Source of the DNA: Ampelomyces quisqualis
Taxonomy: Eukaryota > Ascomycota > Dothideomycetes > Pleosporales > Phaeosphaeriaceae
Direction: 5' to 3'
Assembly (NCBI GenBank): GCA_018398575.1
Contig: JAGTXZ010000011.1
Coordinates: forward strand, 434,001 to 498,000
Length of the DNA: 64,000 bases
The position numbers and the translations under genes are program-made. Shown one piece after another: positions 1 to 11,527 of this stretch; positions within the stretch are counted from its first letter, which is position 1, and each line of letters starts with the position of its first letter. The notes below the pieces were generated by a model. The model saw only the letters and a program-made list of their open reading frames with translations. It searched no databases and was not told the origin of the DNA.

Positions 1-212
1 TACACACCTTTCTTACACTGCTATCATGATGGTTTCGTAAAGCACCCCGCCGGAGTGACCTATAGCGCCTTCTGACAACGACGTCTTGCGCCCTCCGACG
101 GTAATAATGCGCCTCGCTCAGGTGAAATCCCCGACTTTCACCGGCTAAGCACGAGCACTGATATCGCGATCGTAGAATCAACAAGGCAGTTTCCGCCTAC
201 GCCAACGTCAGC

Positions 213-926
213 ATGAGTGCTAGAAATTTAGTGAGCTATGCCTCATTGCTGGGTTTCGTCCAGCAACATCCTGCCGAAGCCGCGGAATTCCTCTTGGGAT
301 GCCTCCCGGAAAAAAGAGACGACCTGGCGTCGGTAATCTTTCATGCCAACCAACAGGCGAAGAATCCAGTACTTGATGCAACGGTGGCCGGTGCTCCCTA
401 CTACAACAATGCACGCGACGTACTTGTCCGTTCAGGGCCAGGTGACTCGCAGCGTCCGGGATCGTCATCGGAAGGTCGCAAATCGGTCCATGACTTCCAA
501 ACATCGAGAACAAGGCTGCCACCAAGTCCTACCAGAACAACTTCGTCGCATAGTAGATCAATTACTTCGAAGGAAGGAAGGGAGAACATATTGATACTCG
601 CTACTGATGAACAAGGCGATGTACAAGAGTATGCTGCCAGGATGAGAACAGCACAGATCGAATACAGTGTGATTGGGGAGCACATGTTCCAGGATGGCCG
701 CATCTGCGAAGATCACGTAACCGCTATAACAGAACAACGCTTGGCTGTTCCAATTCGCAATTCACCGGGTGCTTCCAAAGACCTCGTCGTCTCGTCTGCT
801 GCTAGGCTTACCTGGGTTCGGCCTCGTTCGAGCGCATCGCATAGCACCATGTTTTATCTAGTTCCTTCGGAGAATGTCGATATTGACGTCCTCCTCGGAT
901 GTCATGATTCTGGTGAAGGCATGTGA
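213..926 (+). CDS. hypothetical protein, retropepsin-like C-terminus (tentative)
   Basis: An open frame of 237 residues starting at an ATG. I do not recognise the N-terminal half, which is Ser/Arg/Pro-rich. The C-terminal part (about residues 125-237) has beta-rich spacing like the retroviral-type aspartic protease fold found in many fungal orphan proteins, ending in a hydrophobic stretch with 'DIDVLLGCHD' where such proteins often have DxxLG. I cannot see an intact DTG/DSG catalytic triad at the expected place, so any protease would be inactive or the likeness is chance. It may be the first exon of a gene continuing into the frame at 1045-1623, but I found no convincing splice pair between 923 and 1000. 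Function unknown. Confidence 0.4.
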   Translation: MSARNLVSYASLLGFVQQHPAEAAEFLLGCLPEKRDDLASVIFHANQQAKNPVLDATVAGAPYYNNARDVLVRSGPGDSQRPGSSSEGRKSVHDFQTSRTRLPPSPTRTTSSHSRSITSKEGRENILILATDEQGDVQEYAARMRTAQIEYSVIGEHMFQDGRICEDHVTAITEQRLAVPIRNSPGASKDLVVSSAARLTWVRPRSSASHSTMFYLVPSENVDIDVLLGCHDSGEGM

Positions 927-1044
927 CTTCGCCTAGCTTTGCAGCAAGACCATAAGCTGACTAGACACTATCGGATCAGAGTTTCTAGGAGGCATACCTT
1001 CAACTCCTCAGAGACCACGGGGTTTCAGCTTCATAGAGCCTACC

Positions 1045-1623
1045 TTGAACGCTTCCGCACAACAGGCCCCCCAACCATCTTTTCATCAATCATCGAAGCT
1101 GCCTGGAAGCTCCCTCGATGAGAAGCCGGACGCTATCATTCAAGCTATGCTTAATCTACAGCGGGAGAGGGGCCTTGAAGAAGGTGAAACAACGCTTCCT
1201 CAACATTCTCCAGCCTCTACACGTCATAGAAGCGCACAATATTTGTCACACAATGAACAGACCAATTCTCGAACCCCCACAGTCGTTCCCAAAACGCACG
1301 AGCCTCGAACAGATAAGATCAGGCTGACCTGCACATTGGGTTCTCTCCACATCCAATGTTGGCTATATCTGGACGCTCCTGGTGAAGTCTTTTGTGAAAA
1401 TGTGCAGAATGAATTCAAGAAACGAAAGCTGCAATTGGATCGACCTAATAGTACTATTATCCTCAAATCTAACAAGGAAGCACCCGATATCGATGCCTAT
1501 TATTTGTCCCTTGATGAGGATGCTTTGGAGGCAGATTGGGGCGAGGCTATAGACTGGTTGAGGGCAAACAAACGGAACGTTTCGCCACATATCTACGGAA
1601 CGATTCAGATCGATGATGGCTGA
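1045..1623 (+). CDS. hypothetical protein, possibly 3' exon of the preceding gene
   Basis: An open frame of 192 residues. The frame remains open upstream to about 964, so the ATG at 1045 may be internal. The first 90 residues are low-complexity (Pro/Ser/Gln/Arg). From about residue 92 there is a compact alpha/beta domain of roughly 95 residues, 'DKIRLTCTLGSL' to 'HIYGTIQI', with acidic patches. I recognise no family. The short spacing from the upstream ORF on the same strand and the lack of its own clear promoter suggest a two-exon gene or an eroded single gene. Confidence 0.4.
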   Translation: MNASAQQAPQPSFHQSSKLPGSSLDEKPDAIIQAMLNLQRERGLEEGETTLPQHSPASTRHRSAQYLSHNEQTNSRTPTVVPKTHEPRTDKIRLTCTLGSLHIQCWLYLDAPGEVFCENVQNEFKKRKLQLDRPNSTIILKSNKEAPDIDAYYLSLDEDALEADWGEAIDWLRANKRNVSPHIYGTIQIDDG

Positions 1624-2991
1624 AGGCATACTGTTCCAGTTATGATAACTCTTGAAGTCATTTAGCACAGCCATTCAATCACCCGAAATAGCTTCTTCCC
1701 ATCTTAATAATTGAGGGGTAAGACTCACAGTAACGGCCCGCAGGCTTCAGAGGGAACGTGGCTAATGCAGACAGGAAGAAGAATAATGCGCATCAATTAC
1801 TGGAAATTACCACACTTCTACATGGCGTAGATATACTGGATCCAATATATGACAAAACGTCTGTCAGCGACAACGAGACAGTTGCGCTTACGACCCTTCA
1901 ATATGTCACTAAGGCTGGATGAACGCAAGTAGCAACCCGAGGGGCAGCGCGATGCTCTTCGAATTTGCTACTCGAAAAATCGTGCGTTCATAAACTTCTT
2001 GGCAAGACATTGATCTGTAACGTCGGAGAATCATGAACTGATGTCTAACGTGGGGAGCCCCTATTCCAATGCAGCCTACAAGCCAGACTCCGCAACAAAT
2101 AATCATGAATAAAAAATTTGATTTTTTTGTTTGATTGTTACCAATCAAGCAAATCAAACAAATATCTGAGCCCTAAAACACTAAACAAACAAGCAAATAT
2201 GGCCGGCCATGTTTGTTTGTTGCCACAAGCTACGCGAAGAATTACACGCAAGCACAGATATCTGTACCGAAAACTGCGACACAACTTGAACAAAGGAGAT
2301 TTTGTGTTCTGCTGTCGCAGTTCATCCATGAACTCTTAGATGTGCCATAGCGCTGTCGTTAGCAACGGATATTGAAACTCGTGTTGTCTAAGACTTGTCT
2401 TAGTGTCAACAAAGTTTGTCTGCCGACAAAACGTACCCGGCTGTCAAAGGTCACACAAATGAGACTAATAGTCAGGATGAACAGTTTGTCTCAGCTAGAA
2501 ATGTATATAGTTCACGGTTGTGAGTCCCACGGCCAAAAATCTAATTCATCAGCCAAACCGTGCATGGAGACAGATGCTCCCTCTACAGGGCAGGTCATGG
2601 GTAACCAGTGTAAGTGCACTTCACTTATGTATAGTTTTTTTGGCAATCCCCACCCATACGCCTTCTTCGTACTCTATTTTATCTGATCGTGTGGCACGCA
2701 ACTGATGATTTGCACAGTGTATACATACACGGTGCACTGATCTACAACATCGTGGTATTATTATATAATTCACAGTGGAAAACTTAATTTGTAGACCGCT
2801 GAGTATCATCTATGAAAGTATATACTATGCTCAGTCGGTCGGCGAGGTTACCTCCCCCTCACATCGACTTTGCAAAACAATCCCATTTTACAAGTCGCTA
2901 TCAACAACCTACGAACAACCTTTTACATTCTTCAACCAGCGAGTCCTCTATTATCTTTTCAAAGTTATTCTGGAAGCACTTCTCTTATACA
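1624..2991. other. intergenic, AT-rich with inverted repeats
   Basis: No convincing gene in either strand; the short ORFs have no family-like sequence. It holds the two imperfect A/T-rich inverted repeats described separately at 2126-2221. The last 200 bases are the presumed promoter side of the BCS1-like locus. Confidence 0.5.
2126..2221. repeat. paired A/T-rich inverted repeats (possible MITE relic)
   Basis: TTTGTTTGATT at 2126-2136 is matched by its exact reverse complement at 2152-2162 around a 15-base loop. About 20 bases further, an AACAAACAAG-type arm (2184 on) faces ATGTTTGTTTGTTG around a GGCCGGCC core near 2201-2208. The same short word in both orientations four times within 100 bp resembles the terminal part of a small hAT-type or MITE element, but I see no target duplication or transposase. 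Confidence 0.35.
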
Positions 2992-5504
2992 ATGTCTTTT
3001 CTTAGGGATGTTAAAGCTCCGGGCACGAACCAAGATCAAAAGTCCGAAAAAGCCTTAGTTGTTCCGACATCTTTGACTTCCTTGATTTTAGGGGCTGTCG
3101 GCGGCGAGCAGAACTCGTGGTACGTTCAGTATACCGAGACCGAAATCTTTCGAGACACCTGTCAGAAGATCAAGGATCGCACTGGTGTAGATCTTTCTGG
3201 CGTTATAGTTGCATCTGTTGCGCTCCATTCAGCAAAGGGCTATAATATATATTCCTGACAGCACTTCCATGGCTACGGCGACACTCTCATCGACGACCGC
3301 ACTCCCGGATTCGATGAACTCATGGCTCGTGGGCACATGGATCCTACCATTGAGATCAACGACAAATTCCTCCGCGTCCTCAATATCGTCATGGGAACAA
3401 CCGTGTCCATAACCCAGGCAACCGTCGACGAATATGAGCTGGCGAAGGGAGCCGATGTGTTCGTCAACTACGGCCCTACACATGCGATGTCCAAAACCCC
3501 AAAGAAAAAGAAGGATCCTCGGCCGAGTACCGGAAAAGGCTCATCAAGCAGGTCGAAGAAGCCTGCACCACCTCCCCCGCCTCCCGTATTCGCAGGCACC
3601 CCGGAAGTCGTGACAGAGATAACCAGACTATTGATCTCGCCGGCAAAGCTCGCCCAATTCCCGAGCGTAGGCCCGACGCACACTGACGGATTAAAGCACA
3701 GGCTACAAGTTCCATAACTTTGGGTCCGAACGATTCCGCACTGCAGGATGCCCTACTTCGCTTCATTCGCGACAGTAATAGCGACGCGAACAAGACTTGG
3801 TGGGGCAGACATGAACAGTGCGACAAAGATGGAAAACTTCAGTTGCTGACTGGGGAGGCGAAGCCAATGTTTTGGTTCCAAAAGACATGGTTCATGCTAG
3901 ACGAACCGAGCGATGAGACACGATCCGCTATATTGAACGCTGCTCCGGCAACTTACACTCAAAGTGGCCCTTTGACCATTCGCTGTCTAGGGCACTCGAA
4001 TGAACCCATTATGATGCTGTTGGAGCATATGAAAACAGAGCATCTCAAGAGCGAACAGTTGCAAGTGTATATAAGGTTGTGACTGGCACTGACAGAACCG
4101 AGGACAAACGCGACAAGCGATTGATGTCTTCGATATGGGGCCGCGTATGGCAGCACAAGTTCTGCAAGAGGTCAAAGACTTTTTCCACAAGGACACACCT
4201 AAGCTGTACAGGGATACCAGTCGACTACACCAGATGGGCTTTCTTTTGCACGGTCCGCCAGGAACGGGCAAGACAAGCCTGTCGTTTGCTATCGCCTCCC
4301 ACGTTAGTCGAGCCCTTGTGATTATTAACTTACAGGGCATGGACGACGCTGATTTAGAGGCTGCTTTCGCTAATCTACCTCTTCCATGTGTCGTGCTGAT
4401 AGAAGATCTCGATGCGTGTTCCGCAGACGTCGGTGCCCGCAGCAAACCTGCACAGAAGAAGCTTGAAGTATCGGAGGAATCTAAAGAGCCAAGGTTGAAG
4501 TGGCTGGCACAATCGAGGACACTCTTAGTCGAATGGTCCAGAAGTTTGACGAAACGCTCCATGAGCTCAGAGCGGCCCAGCAGAAATTGGAAGCGTCGAA
4601 CGATGAGAAGCTCGACCCAACGCTCACCCGAGCTGGTCGCTGCGACACCAAGTACCACATCGGCTATGCTACACCAAACAGCGCTGAGCAGACATTCAAG
4701 CGCCTCTTTGGGGCAGACGCATGCAAGCATCATCAAATCGATGCCATCAACCGCTTCGCGCAAGCCTTCGCGCAAGCCTTTAAGGAGCAGTTCCCCGTAA
4801 ATAGCGAAATCCCGACCTGCGACTTGGCGAAATTTTGTGGCTTGTACCGCAATCGACCAATAGAGACGATCCGCGACTTTCCTAGGTGGCTGAAGGAAGG
4901 AGATGAGATGTTCGCATACTCTATCGCTGCCGTTGCGAAGAACGAGGAGGTTAAAGTCAAGGAGCCCGTCCCTTCAATGAGCCTCTTCTGGAAGTCCGAC
5001 CTAAGGATCTGATCCAGGCCATCACACTCGATGAAACCGATATTAAGCCAAAGGAAGAGCTCAAGCTCTCTGTCTTCGGCCCTATGTACTTGTAGGGTTG
5101 CAGCACCTCTACAGATAAGCAGAATTCTGTTTCTCCTAATAACAGCGCATCTACCGACAAACAGAAGTCCGGATCTTCTGACACCAACACCTCCAAGGAC
5201 AAGCAGGAGTCTAAAACTCCTAACAGCGACGCGGGATGTTCTGTTGCACACGATGGCTTGAGCGATGGTAACTTCAATTTGGAGGATGTCGAGTTCGATG
5301 AGTGGCCAGAGTTCACGCTATGATATGATTCCATCGATGATATGTCCACGCCCTGCGCTATCTGTGGATCCTTCAGGTTTTACGGCTTCCTCTCCTCCTT
5401 TGACAAGTTCGACACCTTTAGCGCCTTCGAATCCTCCGATCCTGCTGGAACCTTCTCAGGCTGTACCAGACAACGAATGGCTGCAATTGGACTTGGATTT
5501 CTAG
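2992..5504 (+). pseudogene. BCS1-like AAA+ ATPase, decayed
   Basis: A relic of a fungal BCS1-family AAA ATPase. The N-terminus reads from 2992 (MSFLRDVKAP), with a plausible phase-0 60-bp intron at 3202-3261 that removes a TGA. The Walker A motif GPPGTGKTS lies near 4255, Walker B is VVLIEDLDA (about 4393), and 'EKLDPTLTRAGRCD' (about 4608) is the arginine-finger region typical of this family, followed by a normal C-terminal AAA lid. Protein-like reading has to change frame near 3667-3702, 4067-4120, 4490 and 4976, crosses a TAG near 5093, and changes frame again after 5320; gaps of 29-35 bp are too short for fungal introns. The stretch between Walker B and the arginine finger lacks the usual 'SGLLNALDG' and sensor-1 'TTNH' segment. 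A low-complexity tail with STDKQ-like repeats (5105-5215) ends in an acidic C-terminus at 5504. Sequencing error is an alternative, but the number of breaks favours a pseudogene. Confidence 0.65.
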
Positions 5505-7085
5505 CTTGCACCAGAGCGACATCCATATTCACGGATATAATCAACGCATATGCTCAGGGATAGAAGGAAAGTGCTCACATGGGAAATGATTATTTTTGGT
5601 TCGAAACAGGATATGACTAACTCATAACAAAATGCTACGTATAACATCAAAGCTGTGGGTATCGAATACAAAACGATATTATTATTCTGCCTCTCATCCT
5701 CGCCTTCATCTTCCTTCAGCCTTTTACTCCCCCCATGTTTGTCTCCCTTTACCTTCTTCTCTCCACTCTCTCCATCCCCATCCTCCTCACCCTCACCATC
5801 CCTCTTCCTCTTCTCCCCAGACTTTCTCGGCATATCCTTAACAAACAACTCGCTCGCTGTCTCTTCCGGCCCAAACGTCTCACCATCAGGATCCTCCAAT
5901 GCTTGAACTACCTTCCCCAGCCCCACATCGTCTCCCTCCCTTGTCTCGCTCAATTCCGGATCAACCCAGCCATCGGTATAACTGCCACGGAAATCAATAA
6001 TCCACAGAGCATCATTTGCATCGACCAAGAAATTGTCTGCTTTTGCATCGCCCCATATGATGTTGTTGTGGTGCAGTGTCTTGACGTAATCTTCTGATCG
6101 TGAAGCCCATTCAGCGCGTTTCTCGCACGGCACGCTGGACTTGAGAAGATTAGTCAGGGGTTGCGGCGAGTCGATATTCGAGAGTAGAAAGCCAGTTATT
6201 TCTGTCTTGCTGTTGTTGAAGGAGACGAAGCCTAGGAGTTGGGGCACTTTGATGTCGAGGTCTAGCTCTGCGAGTTTTCGTAGGATGCTAATCTCGCGCT
6301 TGACAGGGCCAGGTTCGTCGGGAACGACGGGCTTGAAGAAGTATATGTTTCCGTTTTTGTCGCTGACTTTGCCAGGATGTGCAGGCTCGGGGAGACTAAC
6401 TTCAGATTGGACGATGAGGTCGTTTGCATTTATCCAAGGGAGATCGATGCATTGGATATACTTTGGCATCTTCAGCCTTGGGATGAGTTTCTCGATGCTT
6501 GCATTGAGTTCGTCTGTCATTTCAAGCAGCTGGGGTTCAAGCTCGCCACTCTTGATTTGTAGACTGGAAATATGTAGGAGCATGGTACCACTCGTAGAGT
6601 ATCGACTCAACGGGTTCTCGATCTGCAGGAGCCTACTATCCTATGACGTTGCCGAACGCAGAAATTATCCAGTTGCGCAGTTCTACCGCTGCGCTGCCAG
6701 AATCCTGATCTTGATCGGAATCTTCGTCGGCGCTCATGTCCACGGCACTGTCGTTGTCTTGAGAGCGCTTCTTCTTCTCTCCCTTGCCAACTAGTTGTTG
6801 CCCCTTGGTGGCCTCTTTTTCTTGTTGTTCAGCATCACGTAGGCCAAAGATCTTTTCTAGGTACTCGTAGTAGAGACGTTTTTCGCGAGACTTTTGAAGG
6901 TCTTTAGGGTCAGCGATAATATGGAAGCGAACATCGTTGACGAGGACAAGCAATGCGCAACAGTCTTGTTCGTCGTAGCCGAAATCCAAGACGTGAGTTT
7001 TGTGGCCTTGGTTCAACTGCACCATAGCTGACAAAACTAACAAGTGTTTGATAGGAAGTCGTGTAGGGGATCGCATCAGGCACAT
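5501..7085 (-). CDS. fungal protein-kinase-like protein
   Basis: A kinase-fold protein of a lineage-expanded fungal family. The N-terminal half (7025 or 7085 down to about 6640) has the family's leading beta domain 'HVLDFGYDEQDCCALLV' and an acidic linker. The C-terminal half (about 6622 down) has an alphaC/hinge region, a catalytic loop 'NNIIWGDAKADNFLVD' in place of HRDxxxxN, and 'WIIDFRGSY' in place of DFG, with the trailing 'GWVDPELSE' of this family. A Lys/Glu/Asp-rich tail follows. The two halves are in different frames: a 64-bp intron at 6623-6686 (GTAGAA..CTGCAG) joins them in phase 0, but it removes a coding-like 'RNWIISAF' segment, so a small frameshift is equally possible. The start is uncertain (7025 or 7085) and the C-terminal end may include unspliced intron. 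It ends tail-to-tail with the BCS1 relic. Substrate unknown. Confidence 0.6.
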
Positions 7086-7116
7086 CTGTTCCCTTATTTG
7101 ATGTACTCGAGGGCAC

Positions 7117-7893
7117 CAGGCCCTGCGTCGGATATCATTACTCTTCTTGATACGGAGTCTACTGACGGTGGCTTTCTTCTCTCAATCTTGTTTCAATGAA
7201 TCGACATCATAGGTTTCGATGTTGATCGAATCGACAGGTACAATCGCGGCGGCACTGACGGCAAGTGCGCTCATTGGTTAAAGTACTAGAGTATCTCTGC
7301 ATGGGGAAAGGCTACAATACACTCAAGCTTATCGTTTGCGCACATGGAGGTTGGGATGAGAAACGATCGAAGACCAAAGGGGGCGATTGCGGGTATAACA
7401 GGTCGGGTCGCGAGTTTAGTCTGTGACGTCTTACATACAACTTGACTCCTGGCAGTTACTTTGCGTCATGTGTAGATCTAGACAGTTGGTTAGGGGCAGT
7501 GAATATCCTGCCCGTACGAGATCAACTGTGAAACCATGGAAATATCAACATGCGTGTAATTAACGGAACGTTGCGTTCGTTGCCTGCGCAGAATTCGCCT
7601 TTGCAAGACATCGCCTGCACCATGCATGCGTGTCCCATATTGCACACCGGACGTCGTCCTCTTGCGCCAATCCAACAATATCAATAATGCAATATTTGCC
7701 CAAAGAGCGTGTATGCTTGCACGTCGCGGCCCCTACAATAACAATCCAAGAAGCGAAGTCATTCTGTCATGAGGTCCAGATCCTGCCAGGTAATAATGTC
7801 CCTGCCCAAAGGCAAGTCTTGCGCCAGTCGTTATGTTCGTGAGACCTTTCATATTGTACACACCTTCAACCTAACCTAGCGCAATGCAGCAAT
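7117..7893. other. intergenic, no gene seen
   Basis: Between the upstream side of the kinase-like gene and the 3' end of the zinc-finger factor. The short ORFs here have no recognisable family and look like chance. Nothing else seen. Confidence 0.5.
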
Positions 7894-9915
7894 TTACAGA
7901 TCAAAGTTCATGAACTCGTAGGACGAATCGAGTCCATTGAATCCACTCGGCTCACCCAAGGCCTTCATTTCTAACTCGAACTGTGAGTACGAGTTGTCTG
8001 GCAACGTATTGAAGAGCTCGTCAAGGTCGTCTTTTGGCTGGACCGGCGAGGTGGGCGGAGTTGAGAACGGGTTTGACTGAATGGAGGATATGGAAGGCGT
8101 TGATGAGCCCTTCAGTGAACTGGAGTGCGCCGGCACAAGTGCAACCTTCGCTGACCCGGAAGATTGTGGTCGCTGATCAGCTGGAGACATTGGTGGCGTA
8201 TGAGAAGTCTGTGTAAGTTGCTGAAGGATGTTCATTGATGTGATATCGCTTGAGTAAGAAGTGGCAGCTGTGAATGTCGAGCTCACAAGCTGGCTGTTCT
8301 CTGCGAACGGACTAGAGGCGGGCTCGAAGCTTGAATTTGGTCAGTAAGAGAACGCAAAATATAGGCAACCAACATACCCAAAAGGATCTACCGGTGCACC
8401 TATCGGATCACTGAAACTACCGGATTCAGATGAAAGTTGAGTGGGCTCTTCGTATTGGGCTGGCTCATAGCCGTCAAGAGGAGAAGGTGATCGCATGTCA
8501 GAGTAGGGAGAGCCGCCGGACACTGATGAGTTTGCCGATGCGAGCGCTTGTCGCGTTCTGGTGGCTTTGTCAACTCGCTGCTCCATGTCTGGTCGGTTCT
8601 TTTTTGGGCGGCCGCGCTTGGCCTGTCGGCGTACGGCATCAGGGAAGCCACCGCAGCACATGCCACGCTGGCGATGGCGGGTGAGTGCATCTTGGCGCGC
8701 GAAGCCTGCACCGCATGGGCATTTGTAAGGCTTGTTGCCAGAGTGGATCTTTGCATGTCGCTTTAGATCGTGTTGTCGTACGAAGCATTTTCCGCAGCCA
8801 TTACACTTGAACTGCCGATCTCCGAGATGTGTCTGAACATGAGAGCGAATGTTCTCTCTCCGTCCAAACATCTTTCCGCAATCCTGGTACAGACATGTCC
8901 ATTTGTTAGAGACGGGGTCTTGCTCGCTGATGTAACGCTGAACTTCTTCTGGAGCGATACCGGTATATTCTAGGCTAGCGTCGACCTCAAGATCATCGAA
9001 CAAAGCTGGCTGTTGGAAAGAATCGTTGGAGATAGGAATTGATTTCATCGACATCGAGCTTTGGGGTAGTAGGGCTGGTGCGTGAGAGAAGAGCATCTCC
9101 TGGTTCGGGTGCTCATCAATTTGCTCAAGGAACGAATGCATCGCCTTCTGCTGAGGTGAGGATGTTGGCGATGGTGATAACGCGTCGGACGTGTAGTACG
9201 AAGACGATTCGTAGCCCATGTCGAGATCAGGGTTCTCCAAGTCGAACGTCATGGCACTCGAGGTAGGGCCAAAGTTGATGTCAGACATCTCGTTGAAGTT
9301 GGGTGCTTGCGTAATCGCATTGAGAGGCTCATGGCTGGGTATCTGTGCCGTCTTGTGGGGCGTTGCTGTGGGAGTCGGAAGAATATTAATGAAGACTTGC
9401 CCGCAGGAGCCATACACAGACTCTATGTGCTCCTGGAGATCTTTCAATTGCTGCTCTGTGGGAGCTTTTGAGGGTGAGAGCGGAGGCTGCTGAGGAGACT
9501 GCGCACGGAGTGTCCGTCGCGGAGTTCGTGGAGAGGAGATCTGTACTGGGGATCGTAATAAGGTATCCTGGGGGCCCGGCTGGGGCTGGCTGTGCGATTG
9601 CGCTACTTGCATAGAAAGCTGTGGTGTTTGTCCTAGGTTAGTAATACTTACCGTACTGTCTTCCTGCCGGAAGGTGGGTGTGTCGACGGGTCCTTGTTGT
9701 GTTGGTCCGGGGAAATATCCTTGTTGTTGGGCATGCATGGCCTCCAGGTTGGTAGCCCGGAGATCAAGACTCATGCCTGGCCGGTGTCGTCGTTGTGATG
9801 TGGTGGCAGGGAGTTGGTGTACTGTGGGTGCCTCGAAAGCAGCAGGTGTGGAATTTTGTCGTCGGTGCTGGGTTCGTCGGCCTTGGATGCCGGTTGGCAT
9901 GTTTGTGGACAGCAT
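7894..9915 (-). CDS. C2H2 zinc-finger transcription factor, Swi5/Ace2 type
   Basis: Two exons, complement(8378-9915, 7894-8329), with a 48-bp intron (GTATGT..AAG) joining '..VDPFG' to 'FEPASSP..' in frame; about 657 residues. The N-terminal half is Gln/Pro/Ser-rich, and 'QLKDLQEHIESVYGSCGQVFINI' carries a conserved Swi5-family patch. Three tandem C2H2 fingers follow near residues 340-420: CLYQDCGKMF, CNGCGKCF and CPCGAGF, each with paired His (the third ends in CC after its His). 'RGRPKKNRPDMEQR' directly after the fingers is the family signature. Yeast Swi5/Ace2 drive late-M/G1 expression of cell-separation genes; filamentous orthologues act in conidiation, secondary metabolism or wall genes. 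Nuclear; the basic tail after the fingers is a likely NLS. It is divergent from the ubiquitin-eS31 gene with a 634-bp gap. Confidence 0.88.
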
Positions 9916-10549
9916 AACGTATGCAGGTCGAGTCCGGTGTCCGGTCTCTTATGTGTGGAATCTGGGGTCCTTGATGGTCCGAAACTGGCCCATGTTAGTA
10001 GCTGGTCCTACCTCACAGGATACCGTCGATCATCTTGAAAAATTGCTGACATACCTCACGCAGTGCAAGCGGCGCTCCGCCGGGCGGTTGGTATCCTTAT
10101 GATCTCCTCAGTACAGATGCAGTGTCCTAGAAGCCTGTCTCAAGTAAGTGTGTGCGACCGAAGTCGAAGCGAGTGCAAGTGGTGGTGGTGAGGATGAAGG
10201 TCCTCTCGTTCAAGAACGATTAACAGTAGCGATGGAGAGTGTGGAGATGGATGTGAGGGATATTCGAGATGGGAGTCTGGAGAATAGATAGATGCAAAAG
10301 AGTGGAGATGACGCTGTATTATCCCGTGTTTACCCAAGCGCCATGAACTCGTCACCAAGGCGACGGCCAGCGGGCTGCGGGCAGTATCGCGCTAGCAAGG
10401 CCTCGCCACCACTGTTGGCACTAACGGTGCCAAGGCCCGGAGCCCGTGCGGCACTGTGATTTTGACGCTGCCGGCCCTCCACTGACCTTCTCTTCGACAT
10501 CTCCTGCATAACTTGAGGATCACATCTGCGCGCAAGCAGTTGTTTAGAG

Positions 10550-11116
10550 ATGCAGATCTTTGTCAAGACCCTGACGGGCAAAACGTACGATATCCTTGAT
10601 TCTGGTGCCATGTATGCGCAACACTGACATATCTCCAGCATCACCCTCGAGGTTGAGTCGAGCGACGTTAGTTCCACCGGGTATAATTATTGCTGCGAAA
10701 ACTAATTGCTCTAGACCATCGACAATGTCAAGTCCAAGATCCAGGACAAGGAGGGCATTCCCCCGGACCAGCAACGTCTGATCTTCGCCGGGAAGCAGCT
10801 CGAGGACGGCCGCACTCTTTCAGACTACAACATCCAGAAGGAGTCGACCCTCCACTTGGTCCTCCGTCTCCGTGGAGGAGGCAAGAAGCGCAAGAAGAAG
10901 GTGTACACCACCCCCAAGAAGATCAAGCACAAGCGCAAGAAGACCAAGCTAGCTGTCCTCAAGTACTACAAGGTCGACGGCGATGGCAAGATCGAGCGCC
11001 TCAGGCGTGAGTGCCCGCAGCCCGAGTGTGGTGCCGGTGTCTTCATGGCTGCCATGCACAACCGCCAGTACTGCGGACGTTGCCACCTTACCTACGTTTT
11101 CGACGAAGCCAAATAA
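10550..11116 (+). CDS. ubi3: ubiquitin-40S ribosomal protein S27a (eS31) fusion
   Basis: Three exons: 10550-10584, 10639-10666 (28 nt) and 10715-11116; 154 residues. Residues 1-76 are canonical ubiquitin ([12 protein letters not shown]... LRLRGG) and the tail '[14 protein letters not shown]' begins eS31, with a zinc finger of four Cys (CPQPEC..CGRC) near the C-terminus. The fusion is cleaved after Gly-76 by deubiquitinases, giving free ubiquitin and a small-subunit protein. Both introns lie in the first 22 codons of ubiquitin, a common place for early introns in fungal ribosomal-protein genes. Family identity is certain. Confidence 0.97.
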
Positions 11117-11527
11117 ACGAATTGAGACGACTGGGGCCACAACGACATGACGGCAACGATTCGAGATGCCAAGGCAAGTGGGACGGACGGGACAGGTTAA
11201 ATCATGTGTCGGATATCTAGATCAATAACCGAAACTTGTCAAATACCTCACCCCGCATGTTCCAACTCCCAGAATTTGCTCTTCCTGTCAATGCTCTTCA
11301 TTCGTTGATTAACGCACCCTGCCACATTGCCTTTTAGGTGATAAAAAGCATGAGTAAACTGTCGAAATGTTGGCTAACTGCTTTACTCTATTCATGATTC
11401 GAAGCTGCCATGCTATACTCTCAACCTGGCACATGACGCAATTCCGACCATGCCCTCACGCCGTCAAATGCACAAGAAACCATGGAATAACTCAAGCGGC
11501 CTACAAACAAACAACACTGCTAGTACT

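Noticed and set aside
3987..4775. 262-codon minus-strand ORF opposite the BCS1-like locus
   Set aside because: Ser/Cys-rich chance frame; the plus strand has clear Walker motifs.
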